From Rhodohalobacter sp. 614A (GTDB taxonomy: Bacteria > Bacteroidota > Rhodothermia > Balneolales > Balneolaceae), in contig NZ_JAKEDS010000001.1 of the NCBI RefSeq assembly GCF_021462415.1, positions 1,708,273 through 1,772,272 of the forward strand: a stretch of DNA of 64,000 nt. Direction: 5' to 3'. Every line of letters begins with the position of its first letter. Within the stretch, counting starts at the first letter, position 1. Positions 53,205 to 62,986 of this stretch are shown here, piece after piece. The notes beneath the pieces are model-generated. The model saw only the letters and a list, made by a program, of their open reading frames with translations. It made no database searches and was not told the origin of the DNA. The position numbers were made by a program, and so were the translations under genes.

Positions 53205-54188
53205 ATGAGACGATCTGCCATATTCATTCTGTCGGTTTTATCCCTCTTTCTGTTTTCTTGTGGGAGTGAGAGTGATGTTCGTGTACTAAAATTAGGCCAC
53301 GGCCTCGATAACACCCATTCCGTTCACAAAGCTATGGAATTTATGGCCAAACGGGTTCATGAAGAATCCAATGGGAAGATGAGAATTGATATCTATCCAA
53401 GCCAGCAGTTGGGTTCCGAACGGGAGCTTCTGGAGTTGCTGCAAATTGGCAGTCTGGATATCACCAAAGTTTCTTCCAGTGTGATTGAAGGGTTTGAGCC
53501 GCTTTATAAAATTTTTAGTGTACCATTTCTTTTTGAGGATAAGGAGCATCGATTTGCCGTTTACGATGGTGAAATCGGCCGCGAATTACTGGAAGCGGGA
53601 CAAAATATTCGGCTTGTTGGACTTACTTATTACGATGCCGGAACACGAAGTTTTTATACCAAAGATCGGCCGATTCGGCATCCTGATGATTTAGAAGGCA
53701 TGAAAATTCGTGTTCAGGAAAGCCCGGCTTCTCTGCGGATGGTAAATATGCTGGGTGGTTCAGCGACTCCAATTTCATTTGGTGAACTGTATACGGCTCT
53801 TCAACAGGGAATAGTTGATGGGGCTGAAAACAATCCTCCGAGCCTTCATCTGACAAGGCATTACGAAGTTGTGGATTATTACAGCCTGGACGAACATACA
53901 GCTGTTCCCGACATGCTTTTTGCCAGCCGGTTTACATGGGAGCGATTAACCGATGAGGAGAAAGAAATCCTTCAGAATGCGGCTCAGGAATCGGCCATTT
54001 ATCAACGAAAGTTGTGGGAAGAATCCACAAATGAAGCTATGGAAGCTGTTCAGGAAGCAGGGATGGAAATCGTCTATCCGGATAAAGAACCATTCCGGGA
54101 AAAACTCCAGCCAATCTACGATGAATATGAACAGGATGAGGAGCTGAACTCTTACATTCAACGAATCCAGGAACTTGCCAATGAATAA
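53205..54188 (+). CDS. dctP: TRAP transporter solute-binding protein (DctP family)
   Basis: A 327-residue lipoprotein-type binding protein (signal IFILSVLSLFLFSC, Cys19). The DctP fold is clear: LKLGHGLDNTHSVHKAMEFM, then the ligand-arginine region GMKIRVQESPASLRMVNMLG and GGSATPISFGELYTALQQGIVDGAEN. The conserved Arg in KIRVQ usually clamps the substrate carboxylate, as expected for an uronate ligand. First gene of the island; the small permease ATG overlaps its last 8 bases. Confidence 0.92.
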   Translation: MRRSAIFILSVLSLFLFSCGSESDVRVLKLGHGLDNTHSVHKAMEFMAKRVHEESNGKMRIDIYPSQQLGSERELLELLQIGSLDITKVSSSVIEGFEPLYKIFSVPFLFEDKEHRFAVYDGEIGRELLEAGQNIRLVGLTYYDAGTRSFYTKDRPIRHPDDLEGMKIRVQESPASLRMVNMLGGSATPISFGELYTALQQGIVDGAENNPPSLHLTRHYEVVDYYSLDEHTAVPDMLFASRFTWERLTDEEKEILQNAAQESAIYQRKLWEESTNEAMEAVQEAGMEIVYPDKEPFREKLQPIYDEYEQDEELNSYIQRIQELANE

Positions 54189-54690
54189 ACTGATTTCGAT
54201 TATCGACAAATTTCTGGAATGGTTTATGGTTACGCTGATGGCCGTGCTGGTTGTGGATGTGACCTGGCAGGTTATCTCACGTTATTTGTTGGGAGAGGCG
54301 AGTTCATTTTCGGAAGAAGTGGCAAGATATCTCTTAATCTGGATTGGACTTTTGGGATCGGCTTACGCTTATCGAAGAAAAATGCATTTGGCATTTGATC
54401 TGTTTACGGATAAGGCCACAGGCAAAGTCAAATACTGGATGGAACTTGTCATTCACTCTTTTGTCATTTTCTTTTCGGTGATTGTTCTGATTTTTGGAGG
54501 CTGGTATCTCGTGCAGTTAACCTGGGAGTTGAACCAACTTTCGGCATCGCTTCAAATCTCGCTGGCCTACGTCTATTTTGCCCTGCCTTTAAGCGGCGTA
54601 TTGATTGTGATCTATGCCCTTGATTTTATTCGCCAGATCGTAAACGAAGGCCCGCAGGAAATAAAGCAACAAATGGATGAGGTTGTCTGA
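54181..54690 (+). CDS. dctQ: TRAP transporter small permease (DctQ)
   Basis: A 169-residue inner-membrane protein with four helices. Start 54181 overlaps the end of dctP; a start two codons earlier exists but is less natural. The family motifs VDVTWQVISRYLLGEASSFSEEVARYLLIW and AYAYRRKMHLAFDL are seen as split segments of helices 1-2. Works with DctM in Na-dependent uptake of the bound acid sugar. Its stop TGA overlaps the DctM ATG. Confidence 0.9.
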   Translation: MNKLISIIDKFLEWFMVTLMAVLVVDVTWQVISRYLLGEASSFSEEVARYLLIWIGLLGSAYAYRRKMHLAFDLFTDKATGKVKYWMELVIHSFVIFFSVIVLIFGGWYLVQLTWELNQLSASLQISLAYVYFALPLSGVLIVIYALDFIRQIVNEGPQEIKQQMDEVV

Positions 54691-55985
54691 TGGAAATAAC
54701 CGGAATTTTAGTGCTCATAATCAGTTTCGTTTTTCTGCTTTTGATTGGAGTACCCATTGCATTTTGTATTGGCATAGCCACTCTTTTTACGATGTTGGTT
54801 AGCATTCCATTTGATCCGGCCATTACCACCGTTGCCCAGCGAATGGCTACCGGTCTCGACAGTTTTGCGCTTCTTGCTATCCCGTTCTTTATTCTCGCCG
54901 GGCAGATTATGAACCAGGGCGGGATTGCCCGGCGCCTGATTGATTTCGCAAAATCGGTTGTGGGAATGCTGCCCGGCGGACTCGCTTACGTTCAAATTGT
55001 AGCCGCGATGTTGTTTGCATCCATCTCCGGATCTGCGGTAGCCACGGCTTCTGCAATCGGTGGATTTATGGGGCCTCAAATGAAAAAAGAAGGGTACGAT
55101 ATTGAGTTTACAACAGCTCTCAACATCACGTCTTCCACTACAGGTTTGATTATTCCGCCAAGCAACATTCTTATTATTTACTCTTTAGCCAGTGGTGGCG
55201 CGTCCATTGCAGCACTCTTTTTGGCGGGATACCTTCCCGGAATTTTAGTTGGATTATCCCTGATGTTTGTCTCAGGTTATTTCGCCGTAAAAAGAAATTA
55301 TCCTATAAGCGGGAAAGTTTCTTTTAAAGTTGCATTCAGAAAGTTTGTTGACGCACTGCCAAGTCTTTTTTTGGTGATTTTGGTAATTGGAGGAATCGTA
55401 ATTGGAATCTTTACGGCAACCGAAGCTTCAGCCATTGCCGTTGTTTACGCACTGATATTATCCTTCTTCTACAAAGGCGTGGATTTGAAAGAGTTGAAGG
55501 AGGTTTTTCTTTCGAGCTGTAACGTAACAGCGATTGTTGCCATTTTGATTGCAACATCTATGGCAATGTCATGGATTATGTCTTATGAAAATATTCCACT
55601 CATCATCAGCGAAAGCCTGATTGCTTTGAGCGATAACCCCATCGTTATTTTGCTTATCATCAACATCATTCTGTTGGCGGTTGGAATATTTATGGACATG
55701 ACGCCTGCCGTTCTTATTTTCACGCCGATTTTTTTACCACTCGTCGTAGAGATGGGAGTCGACCCCGTTCACTTTGGAATCATCATGATCCTGAACCTCT
55801 GTATTGGTGCCTGTACACCACCGGTTGGAAGCGTACTTTTTGTGGGATGCGGAATTTCAGAAATATCCATCACAAGGGTGATAAAACCTCTGCTGCCGTT
55901 GTTTGCCGCTATGATCATTTCACTGCTGATCGTAACCTATGTATCTGAAATCACGATGTTCCTGCCTGATCTGTTTGGCTATTAA
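54690..55985 (+). CDS. dctM: TRAP transporter large permease (DctM)
   Basis: A 431-residue inner-membrane channel subunit with about 11-12 hydrophobic helices. DctM motifs are present: AIPFFILAGQIMNQGGIARRL, ISGSAVATASAIGGFMGPQM, TSSTTGLIIPPSNILIIYSL and the late LCIGACTPPVGSVLFVGCG. Translationally coupled to dctQ by TGATG. Together with dctP and dctQ it imports hexuronate, an inference from the genes that follow. Confidence 0.93.
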   Translation: MEITGILVLIISFVFLLLIGVPIAFCIGIATLFTMLVSIPFDPAITTVAQRMATGLDSFALLAIPFFILAGQIMNQGGIARRLIDFAKSVVGMLPGGLAYVQIVAAMLFASISGSAVATASAIGGFMGPQMKKEGYDIEFTTALNITSSTTGLIIPPSNILIIYSLASGGASIAALFLAGYLPGILVGLSLMFVSGYFAVKRNYPISGKVSFKVAFRKFVDALPSLFLVILVIGGIVIGIFTATEASAIAVVYALILSFFYKGVDLKELKEVFLSSCNVTAIVAILIATSMAMSWIMSYENIPLIISESLIALSDNPIVILLIINIILLAVGIFMDMTPAVLIFTPIFLPLVVEMGVDPVHFGIIMILNLCIGACTPPVGSVLFVGCGISEISITRVIKPLLPLFAAMIISLLIVTYVSEITMFLPDLFGY

Positions 55986-55996
55986 TTCATCAAAAA

Positions 55997-57520
55997 ATGA
56001 ATAATCAAAAGAAAAAAAATACAAATAAAGAGTGCCGGGAGGTATTAGACTACTTTGATAGTGTTTTGGTCTATGATAATTCTCTTCATTACCAGAACGG
56101 TTACTGCTTTTTCCTGATTAAGGATGGTCTCGAAAAATTCCTCATATTGATGAGTGATGAAGCAGATCTCAATGAATCGGGATTTACCGGAGAGATTCAA
56201 ACGATACACTCCCAGACTTTTTTGAAATGTAAACTAACCCATGAGAATGCAGTAGTTTTACGTTCCAAATTCCATTTTACAAATCCGGTTCTGATTGGAA
56301 AAGTTGATTCATACGGGTTGGGAGATCGTCTTGGAAACGCCGGGCCAGCCCATCTTCGTGCAATTATGAATTCAGAGTTTCAACCTGTTCTGGCTCAGCA
56401 ATCTATTCGGGAACTTGAGCGGACCAAACGAACCGCCGACGAAGTTCTGGACGCGGCAAGCTGGGCGGTTTTTCAGGAAGGATTTACGGAAGGATTCGGA
56501 GCCGATGCCGACCACCTCAAAACCACGGATGATATCGACCGGATGGTAAAAGCCGGTTATACGATGTTCACCATCGATCCGAGCGATTTTGTGGTAAATG
56601 ATGCTGTTGGAATGGATTTGGAGGAACTTCAAGATCAGTTTAAAAAACTTCCATGGGATGCTTTAGGCGTTCAGCCGGATGTACATCTTTTAAGTTATTT
56701 TAGAACCTCATTACCTCTTCGGAACGGTGAAATTCTGAATCCATCCGAGAAAGAAGTACTAACCGGAATGGTGAAGTACGGAAACGTGATTGTCCACACC
56801 AAAAAGCTGGTGGATTATTTGAAAGAAACGTATCCCGAACATCCGGCTGAATTTGAACTTTCTGTTGATGAAACGGATCAGCCAACCACACCTTTTGAAC
56901 ATTATCTGATTGCCGCAGAAATGAGTCGCTTGGGAATTGACCTGGTTAGCCTTGCTCCACGGTTTTGCGGTGATTTTGAAAAAGGAATTGACTTCAAAGG
57001 TGATCTAAAACAATTCCGCGAAGAGTACGAACTGCATCTTGCCATTGCAGAGAAGTTTGGCGGATACAAGCTCAGTATTCATTCCGGAAGCGATAAATTT
57101 TCAGTGTATGAAGCCATTGGATCTATAGATTCAGGAACCGTTCACGTAAAAACGGCCGGAACCAGTTATCTCGAAGCATTGCGTACTATTGCCGAAGTAA
57201 ATCCTGATCTTTTCAAAGAAATTCTCGAATTTTCTTTAAGCAGATTTGATGAGGATAAAAAAACCTATCACATTTCAGCAGATGTGAGTCAAATTCCGAA
57301 TCCTGATCATCTGAAAAATGAAGAGCTTGTAGCGTTGTTGGATGACAATCATGCCAGACAGGTTCTGCATGTAACATTCGGGTCGGTTTTGTCGGGATCA
57401 GATCCGACAGCGGAAACATTTAAAGAGCGGCTTATGAAGTCACTTACAGAGAATGAGAATCTGTATGAAGCGAATCTCGAGAAACATTTTATCAAACATT
57501 TAAAACCATTTAAACAATAA
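55997..57520 (+). CDS. uxaE: tagaturonate epimerase family protein
   Basis: A 507-residue cytoplasmic enzyme of the UxaE family, first described in Thermotoga, which interconverts D-tagaturonate and D-fructuronate. The sequence has GDRLGNAGPAHLRAI, TEGFGADADHLKTTDDID, VSLAPRFCGDFEKGIDFKGD and KLSIHSGSDKFSVYE, the last two with His/Asp/Glu for metal binding as in that family. It lets galacturonate enter the fructuronate/mannonate branch, replacing the altronate enzymes, which are absent here. It begins 11 bases after dctM. Confidence 0.87.
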   Translation: MNNQKKKNTNKECREVLDYFDSVLVYDNSLHYQNGYCFFLIKDGLEKFLILMSDEADLNESGFTGEIQTIHSQTFLKCKLTHENAVVLRSKFHFTNPVLIGKVDSYGLGDRLGNAGPAHLRAIMNSEFQPVLAQQSIRELERTKRTADEVLDAASWAVFQEGFTEGFGADADHLKTTDDIDRMVKAGYTMFTIDPSDFVVNDAVGMDLEELQDQFKKLPWDALGVQPDVHLLSYFRTSLPLRNGEILNPSEKEVLTGMVKYGNVIVHTKKLVDYLKETYPEHPAEFELSVDETDQPTTPFEHYLIAAEMSRLGIDLVSLAPRFCGDFEKGIDFKGDLKQFREEYELHLAIAEKFGGYKLSIHSGSDKFSVYEAIGSIDSGTVHVKTAGTSYLEALRTIAEVNPDLFKEILEFSLSRFDEDKKTYHISADVSQIPNPDHLKNEELVALLDDNHARQVLHVTFGSVLSGSDPTAETFKERLMKSLTENENLYEANLEKHFIKHLKPFKQ

Positions 57521-57523
57521 ATT

Positions 57524-58306
57524 ATGAGTTATTTGACCGATTTATTTGGTCTTGAAGGAAAAGTTGCGGCCGTGATCGGAGGCAGCGGAGTTTTGGGCGG
57601 AAAGATGGCCCAGGCACTTGCTGAAGCCGGTGCTAAAACGGCCGTTCTCTACAGCGGAAGCAAAGAAGGCGCAGAAGAACAGGCCGGAGAAATACGAAAA
57701 GCCGGTGGAACGGCGATGGTTGCCAAAGCAGATGTCCGGGATGAATCGTCACTCCGCGATGCGTTTAAAAAAATAAATGAAGAATGGGGCAGCATTGACA
57801 TTTTAGTAAATGCACCGGGAGTGAATTCCACAACAGATATTATGGAAATCACCGAAGAGGAATGGTATAAGATTCTGGATATCAACATGAAAGGAGTTTT
57901 TCTAGCCAGCCGGATTGCCGCAGAATATATGATGGATCAGGGTGAAGGTGGCAGCATTATAAATATTACATCGGCTTCATCAGAAATTCCCCTGACCCGT
58001 GTTTTTACATACAGTGTTTCGAAAGCTGGAATTGATACAATGACCCGATACATGGCTCGCGAATGGGCACCACAGAATATTCGGGTGAATGCCATCAAAC
58101 CAGGATTTTTTCCTGCGGAACAGAATAAAAAAATTCTTGATGAAGAGCGTGTGGAGTCAATTATGAGACACACACCGGTCAAACGATTTGGGAGACCCGA
58201 AGAACTTGCAGGAGCAGTCATTTGGCTTGCCTCCGAAAAAGCAGCCTCATTTGTAACGGGAGCCATTATTACAGTGGATGGTGGGTTTACAGCGATGTCA
58301 ATTTAA
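57524..58306 (+). CDS. uxuB: SDR-type D-mannonate oxidoreductase (fructuronate reductase)
   Basis: A 260-residue classical SDR: cofactor motif VIGGSGVLGGKMA (about 17-29), NAPGVNS (about 90-96), catalytic SASSEIP region and YSVSKAG (about 163-169), C-terminal SFVTGAIITVDGGF. In uronate islands this SDR reduces fructuronate to mannonate; it is not related to the long-chain UxuB of E. coli. Role is assigned from context: flanked by tagaturonate epimerase and KDPG aldolase, with mannonate dehydratase at the end of the island. Confidence 0.82.
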   Translation: MSYLTDLFGLEGKVAAVIGGSGVLGGKMAQALAEAGAKTAVLYSGSKEGAEEQAGEIRKAGGTAMVAKADVRDESSLRDAFKKINEEWGSIDILVNAPGVNSTTDIMEITEEEWYKILDINMKGVFLASRIAAEYMMDQGEGGSIINITSASSEIPLTRVFTYSVSKAGIDTMTRYMAREWAPQNIRVNAIKPGFFPAEQNKKILDEERVESIMRHTPVKRFGRPEELAGAVIWLASEKAASFVTGAIITVDGGFTAMSI

Positions 58307-58314
58307 ATCAAAAA

Positions 58315-58320
58315 AGGAAG
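58315..58320 (+). promoter_or_regulatory. ribosome binding site that fixes the GTG start of eda
   Basis: AGGAAG, 6 bases before the GTG at 58327. An ATG-started longer frame from 58222 lies inside the SDR gene and has no such site, so GTG 58327 is the real start. Confidence 0.65.
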
Positions 58321-58326
58321 TTAAAC

Positions 58327-58965
58327 GTGAACAAGGAAGAAGTTTTATCAGCGATTGAAAAGTTTAAAGCAGTAGCCGTTATTCGTCTGCCGGAACCGGA
58401 TATGGTAGATCCTGTTTTGGATGCACTATATGAGGGTGGTGTTCGGGTGGCAGAAATTACGATGACGGTACCGAACGCCATCTCATTAATCAGAAAAGCA
58501 GTGGCGAAAAGTGCGGATGATTTTGTGATGGGAGTCGGCTCCGTTACCGACGCAAAAATGACCGAACAGGCTGTGGAAGCCGGAGCAAAGTATGTGGTCA
58601 GCCCGATCATGAAAAAAGAAATTATTGAGAAGGCAAATGAATTGGGTGTTCCGGTCATGCCGGGAGCATTTACACCCACGGAAATTCAGCAGGCGTGGGA
58701 ATGGGGCGCGGATATCATTAAAGTATTTCCGGCAGATATTGTGGGAATGGATTTTATCAAAGCGGTGAAAGCGCCATTGCCACATTTAAAATTAATGCCG
58801 ACGGGCGGTGTGACCCTGACAAATGGCGGCGAATGGATTAAAGCCGGTGCTTGTGCTGTGGGAATCGGAAGTGCACTTGTGAACAAGGAAGCGATTAAAC
58901 GAGGCGATTACAACACCATCCGGAATAACGCAGAAATTTTGATGTCAAACTTAGGAGTTGAATAA
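58327..58965 (+). CDS. eda: 2-keto-3-deoxy-6-phosphogluconate aldolase
   Basis: A 212-residue class I aldolase that splits KDPG to pyruvate and glyceraldehyde-3-phosphate. Starts at GTG. The catalytic Glu43 is in VAEITMTVP, the Schiff-base Lys132 in DIIKVFPAD, and the phosphate-binding LMPTGGVTLTN and GIGSALVNK loops are intact. The (beta/alpha)8 length is normal. Some members also split 2-keto-4-hydroxyglutarate. 20 bases after the SDR gene, 6 bases before the KDG kinase. Confidence 0.93.
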   Translation: MNKEEVLSAIEKFKAVAVIRLPEPDMVDPVLDALYEGGVRVAEITMTVPNAISLIRKAVAKSADDFVMGVGSVTDAKMTEQAVEAGAKYVVSPIMKKEIIEKANELGVPVMPGAFTPTEIQQAWEWGADIIKVFPADIVGMDFIKAVKAPLPHLKLMPTGGVTLTNGGEWIKAGACAVGIGSALVNKEAIKRGDYNTIRNNAEILMSNLGVE

Positions 58966-58971
58966 CATATT

Positions 58972-60003
58972 ATGGGACAAATTGTAACATTTGGTGAGAT
59001 TATGCTTCGGCTTTCCACACCGGGACATTCACGATTTATTTCTACAGATATTTATGAAGCCCGGTATGCCGGCGGGGAGGCCAACGTTGCTGTTTCACTG
59101 GCGGTATTTGGCCACAAAGCCTGGTTTGTATCACGATTGCCGAACAATGAAATCGGAGATTCAGCTCTTTATGCCGTTCAGAGATATGGTGTAAATACAG
59201 ATTACATTGTTCGCGGTGGAGATCGTCTGGGAATTTACTTTCTGGAAAGTGGCGCAAGTCAGCGTCCCTCAAAAGTGATATACGACCGGGCGGATTCTGC
59301 CGTCAGCCAAATGGATTCAAGTATGGTTGATTGGGATGCAATCTTCGAAGAAAAAGATTGGTTTCACTGGACGGGAATCACCCCCGCTTTGGGAGAAAAA
59401 CCTCGAAAAGCTGTGGTTGAAGCATGTAAAGCCGCCAAAAAAGCGGGAGTAACGGTGAGCTGTGATCTCAATTTTCGATCGAAACTTTGGACCGAAAAAG
59501 AAGCTCAGGCCACAATGAATCCGTTGATGGAATATGTGGATGTCTGCATCGCAAATGAAGAAGATGCACAAAAAAGTCTTGGTTTTGAAGCCGGTGAAAC
59601 CGACGTGGAAGGCGCCGAACTGGATAACGAAGGATATTCAACACTGGCGCGATCTCTGAAAAAAGAATACGGATTTGATACGGTTGCGATCACTTTACGG
59701 GAAAGTTTTTCGGCAAGTATGAACGGCTGGAGTGCGATGTTACACGACGATAAAGATTGCAAAAGCCCTGTGCGGTCCACAAGATATGAGATTGATATTG
59801 TAGATCGTGTTGGCGGTGGAGATTCGTTTGCAGCCGGGCTGATTCATGGATTGATAACGAAATCCAATTCACAGGATGCACTTGAATTTGCAGTGGCCTC
59901 ATCCTGCCTGAAACACACAATTCCGGGTGATTTCAACTTAACGAGTGAAGCTGAGGTTGAGAAACTGGTAAAAAGTGGCGGTTCCGGCCGGGTAGAGAGA
60001 TGA
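58972..60003 (+). CDS. kdgK: 2-keto-3-deoxygluconate kinase (PfkB family)
   Basis: A 343-residue ribokinase-fold kinase that makes KDPG for the preceding aldolase. PfkB signs: GEIMLRLSTPGHSRF near the start, YAGGEANVAVSLAVFGHKAW, and the active-site anion hole and base in DRVGGGDSFAAGL (about 277-289), Asp283 being the catalytic base. The motif reads GGGDS where many have GAGDT, which is common in KdgK. Stop overlaps the ATG of uxaC (ATGA). Confidence 0.92.
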   Translation: MGQIVTFGEIMLRLSTPGHSRFISTDIYEARYAGGEANVAVSLAVFGHKAWFVSRLPNNEIGDSALYAVQRYGVNTDYIVRGGDRLGIYFLESGASQRPSKVIYDRADSAVSQMDSSMVDWDAIFEEKDWFHWTGITPALGEKPRKAVVEACKAAKKAGVTVSCDLNFRSKLWTEKEAQATMNPLMEYVDVCIANEEDAQKSLGFEAGETDVEGAELDNEGYSTLARSLKKEYGFDTVAITLRESFSASMNGWSAMLHDDKDCKSPVRSTRYEIDIVDRVGGGDSFAAGLIHGLITKSNSQDALEFAVASSCLKHTIPGDFNLTSEAEVEKLVKSGGSGRVER

Positions 60004-61406
60004 GAAAAGAATTTATCCATAGTGATTTTCTTCTTCAGAACAAAGCAGCCCGGGAGTTATATCATCATTACGCAGTGCATTTGCCAATTATCGATTATCA
60101 TTGTCATTTGCCGGCGGAAGAGATTGCAGAAGACATCAACTTCAGAAACCTGACGCACATTTGGTTGGATGGTGATCACTATAAATGGCGTGCTCTTCGA
60201 ACCTGTGGTGTGGATGAATCGTATATCACAGGCGATAAATCCGACAAAAAAAAGTTTTTGAAATGGGCGGAGACGGTTCCAAAAACGATCAGAAATCCGT
60301 TATATCACTGGACACATATGGAGCTGAAGAATCCCTTTGGGATAACCCGCTTGCTCAATGCAGAGTCTGCCGAATCGATTTGGGAAGAGTGCAACGAGAT
60401 GCTTCAACAGCCGGAATGCTCCACCAGGGGACTCATTAATCGAAATAAAGTGGAAGTGGTGGCAACCACAGATGACCCGACTGACAACCTCGAACATCAT
60501 AAAAAGTTTAAACGTGAAGAGGGAACAGGTTTTAAAATGGTTCCTACGTTTCGTCCGGATCGGGGAATGCAGATTGAGAATGGAGAAGAGTTCCAAAAGT
60601 GGGTCAAAAAACTTGAAAAAACTTCCGATTACTCCATAACAACCTTCAGTGATTTTTTGGATGCTTTGAAACTTCGGCATGATGAGTTTGATGAACTCGG
60701 TTGTCGGGCATCTGATCATGGAGTGGATGAGCCCTATTCGGATCCGTTCACCGATCATGAGCTTGAAAGCATTTTTTCGAAAGTAATGCAGGGAATCATG
60801 GTTGGCGAAGATGATGTTCGTGCATTTAAATCTGCATTTCTCTATTACTGCGGGTTGATGGATGCTGAAAAAGAGTGGGTTTTTCAACTTCATGTCGGCG
60901 CTCTGCGAAATAACAGCTCTCGAAAGATGGAGACTCTTGGCCCCGATACGGGATTTGATTCTATCGGGGATTTTGAAATGGCGCGGCCGCTCTCGCAACT
61001 TCTGGATCGGCTGGATGCGGAGGATCATCTTCCGAGAGTAGCTCTTTACAATAACAACCCAAGAGATAACGAACTTTTTGCAACGATGATCGGAAACTTC
61101 CAGGATGGAACGGTTCCGGGAAAATTGCAGCATGGACCGCCATGGTGGTTTATGGATCAGAAAGATGGTATTGAACGGCAAATTGAGTCACTTTCAAACA
61201 TGGGGATTTTGAGCGAGTTTATTGGTATGACCACCGACTCAAGAAGCTTTTTATCGTATTCACGACACGATTATTTCCGACGCGTTCTCTGTAATATACT
61301 GGGAGATGATATTGAACAAGGATTGATCCCCAACGATATAGAACTAATTGGGGAAATTGTTCAGAAGGTTTGTTATCAGAACGCCAGAGATTTTTTTAGA
61401 TATTAA
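60000..61406 (+). CDS. uxaC: uronate isomerase
   Basis: A 468-residue amidohydrolase-fold enzyme that converts D-glucuronate to D-fructuronate and D-galacturonate to D-tagaturonate. The metal motif is IDYHCHLPAEEI (about 32-43), and RNLTHIWLDGDHYKWRALR-type substrate loop follows as a split segment. The later ATTDDPTDNLEHH and QLHVGALRNN strand-end residues and the DSRSFLSY motif near the C-terminus are conserved. Intact and of normal length. Entry point of the island for both hexuronates. Confidence 0.95.
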   Translation: MRKEFIHSDFLLQNKAARELYHHYAVHLPIIDYHCHLPAEEIAEDINFRNLTHIWLDGDHYKWRALRTCGVDESYITGDKSDKKKFLKWAETVPKTIRNPLYHWTHMELKNPFGITRLLNAESAESIWEECNEMLQQPECSTRGLINRNKVEVVATTDDPTDNLEHHKKFKREEGTGFKMVPTFRPDRGMQIENGEEFQKWVKKLEKTSDYSITTFSDFLDALKLRHDEFDELGCRASDHGVDEPYSDPFTDHELESIFSKVMQGIMVGEDDVRAFKSAFLYYCGLMDAEKEWVFQLHVGALRNNSSRKMETLGPDTGFDSIGDFEMARPLSQLLDRLDAEDHLPRVALYNNNPRDNELFATMIGNFQDGTVPGKLQHGPPWWFMDQKDGIERQIESLSNMGILSEFIGMTTDSRSFLSYSRHDYFRRVLCNILGDDIEQGLIPNDIELIGEIVQKVCYQNARDFFRY

Positions 61407-61519
61407 AAGCTAAAAGCATAGAATTTACATGGGATAACTTTTTTAAAATAACTGCTTTAGCATTTGTTTTATCGGTATAAACGGAGTTTTATTAATCAGC
61501 TACCTAAATAATAACTGCC

Positions 61520-62947
61520 ATGAAAAAAGATCACTATACCAGGAAGCAATTCTTAAAATCAACCGGAGCCGCAGTAGGGGGAGCATTGATTGCGGGGCCG
61601 GCATTTTCACAAATCAGCAAACCGCTCAGCTATTTCAACAAAAGAAGGGTTGCTTTGGTGGGTACCGGTATTCGGGGGATTACCTTTTGGGGACAAAGAC
61701 TTCAGGAACAATATGGCGATGTGATTGAGTTTGTCGGTTTGTGCGATATCAACCCCGGACGATTGGAATTTGGCAAACAGTTTATTGGTACAAACTGCCC
61801 GACTTTTACCGATTTTGATGAGATGATGGATACCACAAATCCGGATCTTTTGATTGTAACGACGGTGGATGCCACTCATCACCAATTTATCATCAATGGC
61901 TTGAAACGAAATATTGATGTGATTACCGAAAAGCCATTGACTACCGATGAGTTCAAATGCCAGGCCATTCTGGATGCCGAGAAAGAATCGGAAGGAGAAC
62001 TGATTGTAGGATTTAATTATCGGTACAGCCCGCATCATACAAGATTAAAAGAGTTGCTGATGAACCAGCGGGTTGGGAAAATTACATCGGTGGATTTTCA
62101 CTGGTATCTGAATGTTTATCACGGTGCTTCTTACTTCCGGCGCTGGCACGGCATTGAAGCAAGCAGTGGATCGCTTCTGGTTCACAAGGCCACTCATCAC
62201 TTTGATCTGTTGAACTGGTGGCTGAATTCCGACCCGGTAGAAGTTTATGCTGAAGGAGCATTGGAGCATTATGGAAGTAATAACTCTTTCCGGGGGAATA
62301 AATGCCGGGGCTGTCCTCACCAGGAAAACTGCGATTATTACTGGGACATTACTCAGGATAATTTTCTGATGGACTTGTATGTAGATCATGAACACCATGA
62401 CGGATATCTGCGGGACGATTGTCTTTGGCGACACGAAATAGATATTTATGATAAGATGTCCGTTCAGATTAAGTATGCGAACGACGTTCAGGTTACGTAT
62501 TCCCTTACAACCTATTCGCCCTACGAGGGAATGAAAATTGGCTTCAATGGTTTTGACGGGCGGATTGACGCCTGGCATGGAATTCCGTGGAGAGAGCAGG
62601 AAAAAGTCGATCAAAGTGCTCTGCATTCCCAGGAGATGTCACAGGAAGAGATTGATGAAGCGACTGATTTCGAAGAGATTATGGTGATGGATAATTTTGC
62701 ATCAGATTACGAGCACATTAAAGTACGCCAAAGCGGAGAAGGGCATGGCGGTGGAGATACCCGTCTTCAAAACCAGATTTTCAGAGATACAGAAGAGGAA
62801 GATCCACTCAACCTGGCTGCCGGTAGTCGTGACGGCGCCATGTCAATTCTGATCGGAATTGCTGCACGAAACAGTATCAAATCCGGAAAACCGGTGCGTA
62901 TAGAGGATTTGACTACATTAAAACCACATCCCACAAGAATGAAGTAG
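61520..62947 (+). CDS. Tat-type exported Gfo/Idh/MocA oxidoreductase
   Basis: A 475-residue NAD(P)-binding oxidoreductase. The N-terminus YTRKQFLKSTGAAVGGALIA looks like a twin-arginine-type signal in Arg-Lys form. The Rossmann domain shows VALVGTGIRGITFWG (about 43-57) and the EKPL motif VITEKPLTTDE. In the middle a cysteine cluster KCRGCPHQENCDYYWD is unusual for the fold and could hold a metal. Exported Gfo/Idh enzymes act on glycans or glycosidic bonds in known cases. Located after uxaC (113 bases, likely own promoter), so a role in releasing uronate from polysaccharide is plausible but unproven. Confidence 0.85.
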   Translation: MKKDHYTRKQFLKSTGAAVGGALIAGPAFSQISKPLSYFNKRRVALVGTGIRGITFWGQRLQEQYGDVIEFVGLCDINPGRLEFGKQFIGTNCPTFTDFDEMMDTTNPDLLIVTTVDATHHQFIINGLKRNIDVITEKPLTTDEFKCQAILDAEKESEGELIVGFNYRYSPHHTRLKELLMNQRVGKITSVDFHWYLNVYHGASYFRRWHGIEASSGSLLVHKATHHFDLLNWWLNSDPVEVYAEGALEHYGSNNSFRGNKCRGCPHQENCDYYWDITQDNFLMDLYVDHEHHDGYLRDDCLWRHEIDIYDKMSVQIKYANDVQVTYSLTTYSPYEGMKIGFNGFDGRIDAWHGIPWREQEKVDQSALHSQEMSQEEIDEATDFEEIMVMDNFASDYEHIKVRQSGEGHGGGDTRLQNQIFRDTEEEDPLNLAAGSRDGAMSILIGIAARNSIKSGKPVRIEDLTTLKPHPTRMK

Positions 62948-62986
62948 GATGTGAAAGTAGAGTTGTGCTGAAAAAGTAAAACGAAT

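Noticed and set aside
58222-58326. ATG-started longer form of the KDPG aldolase
   Set aside because: It lies within the SDR gene; a ribosome site just before GTG 58327 and the family length favour the short form.
60300-61181. 293-residue minus-strand frame inside uxaC
   Set aside because: Antisense shadow of a well-supported enzyme gene; no start context or recognisable domain.
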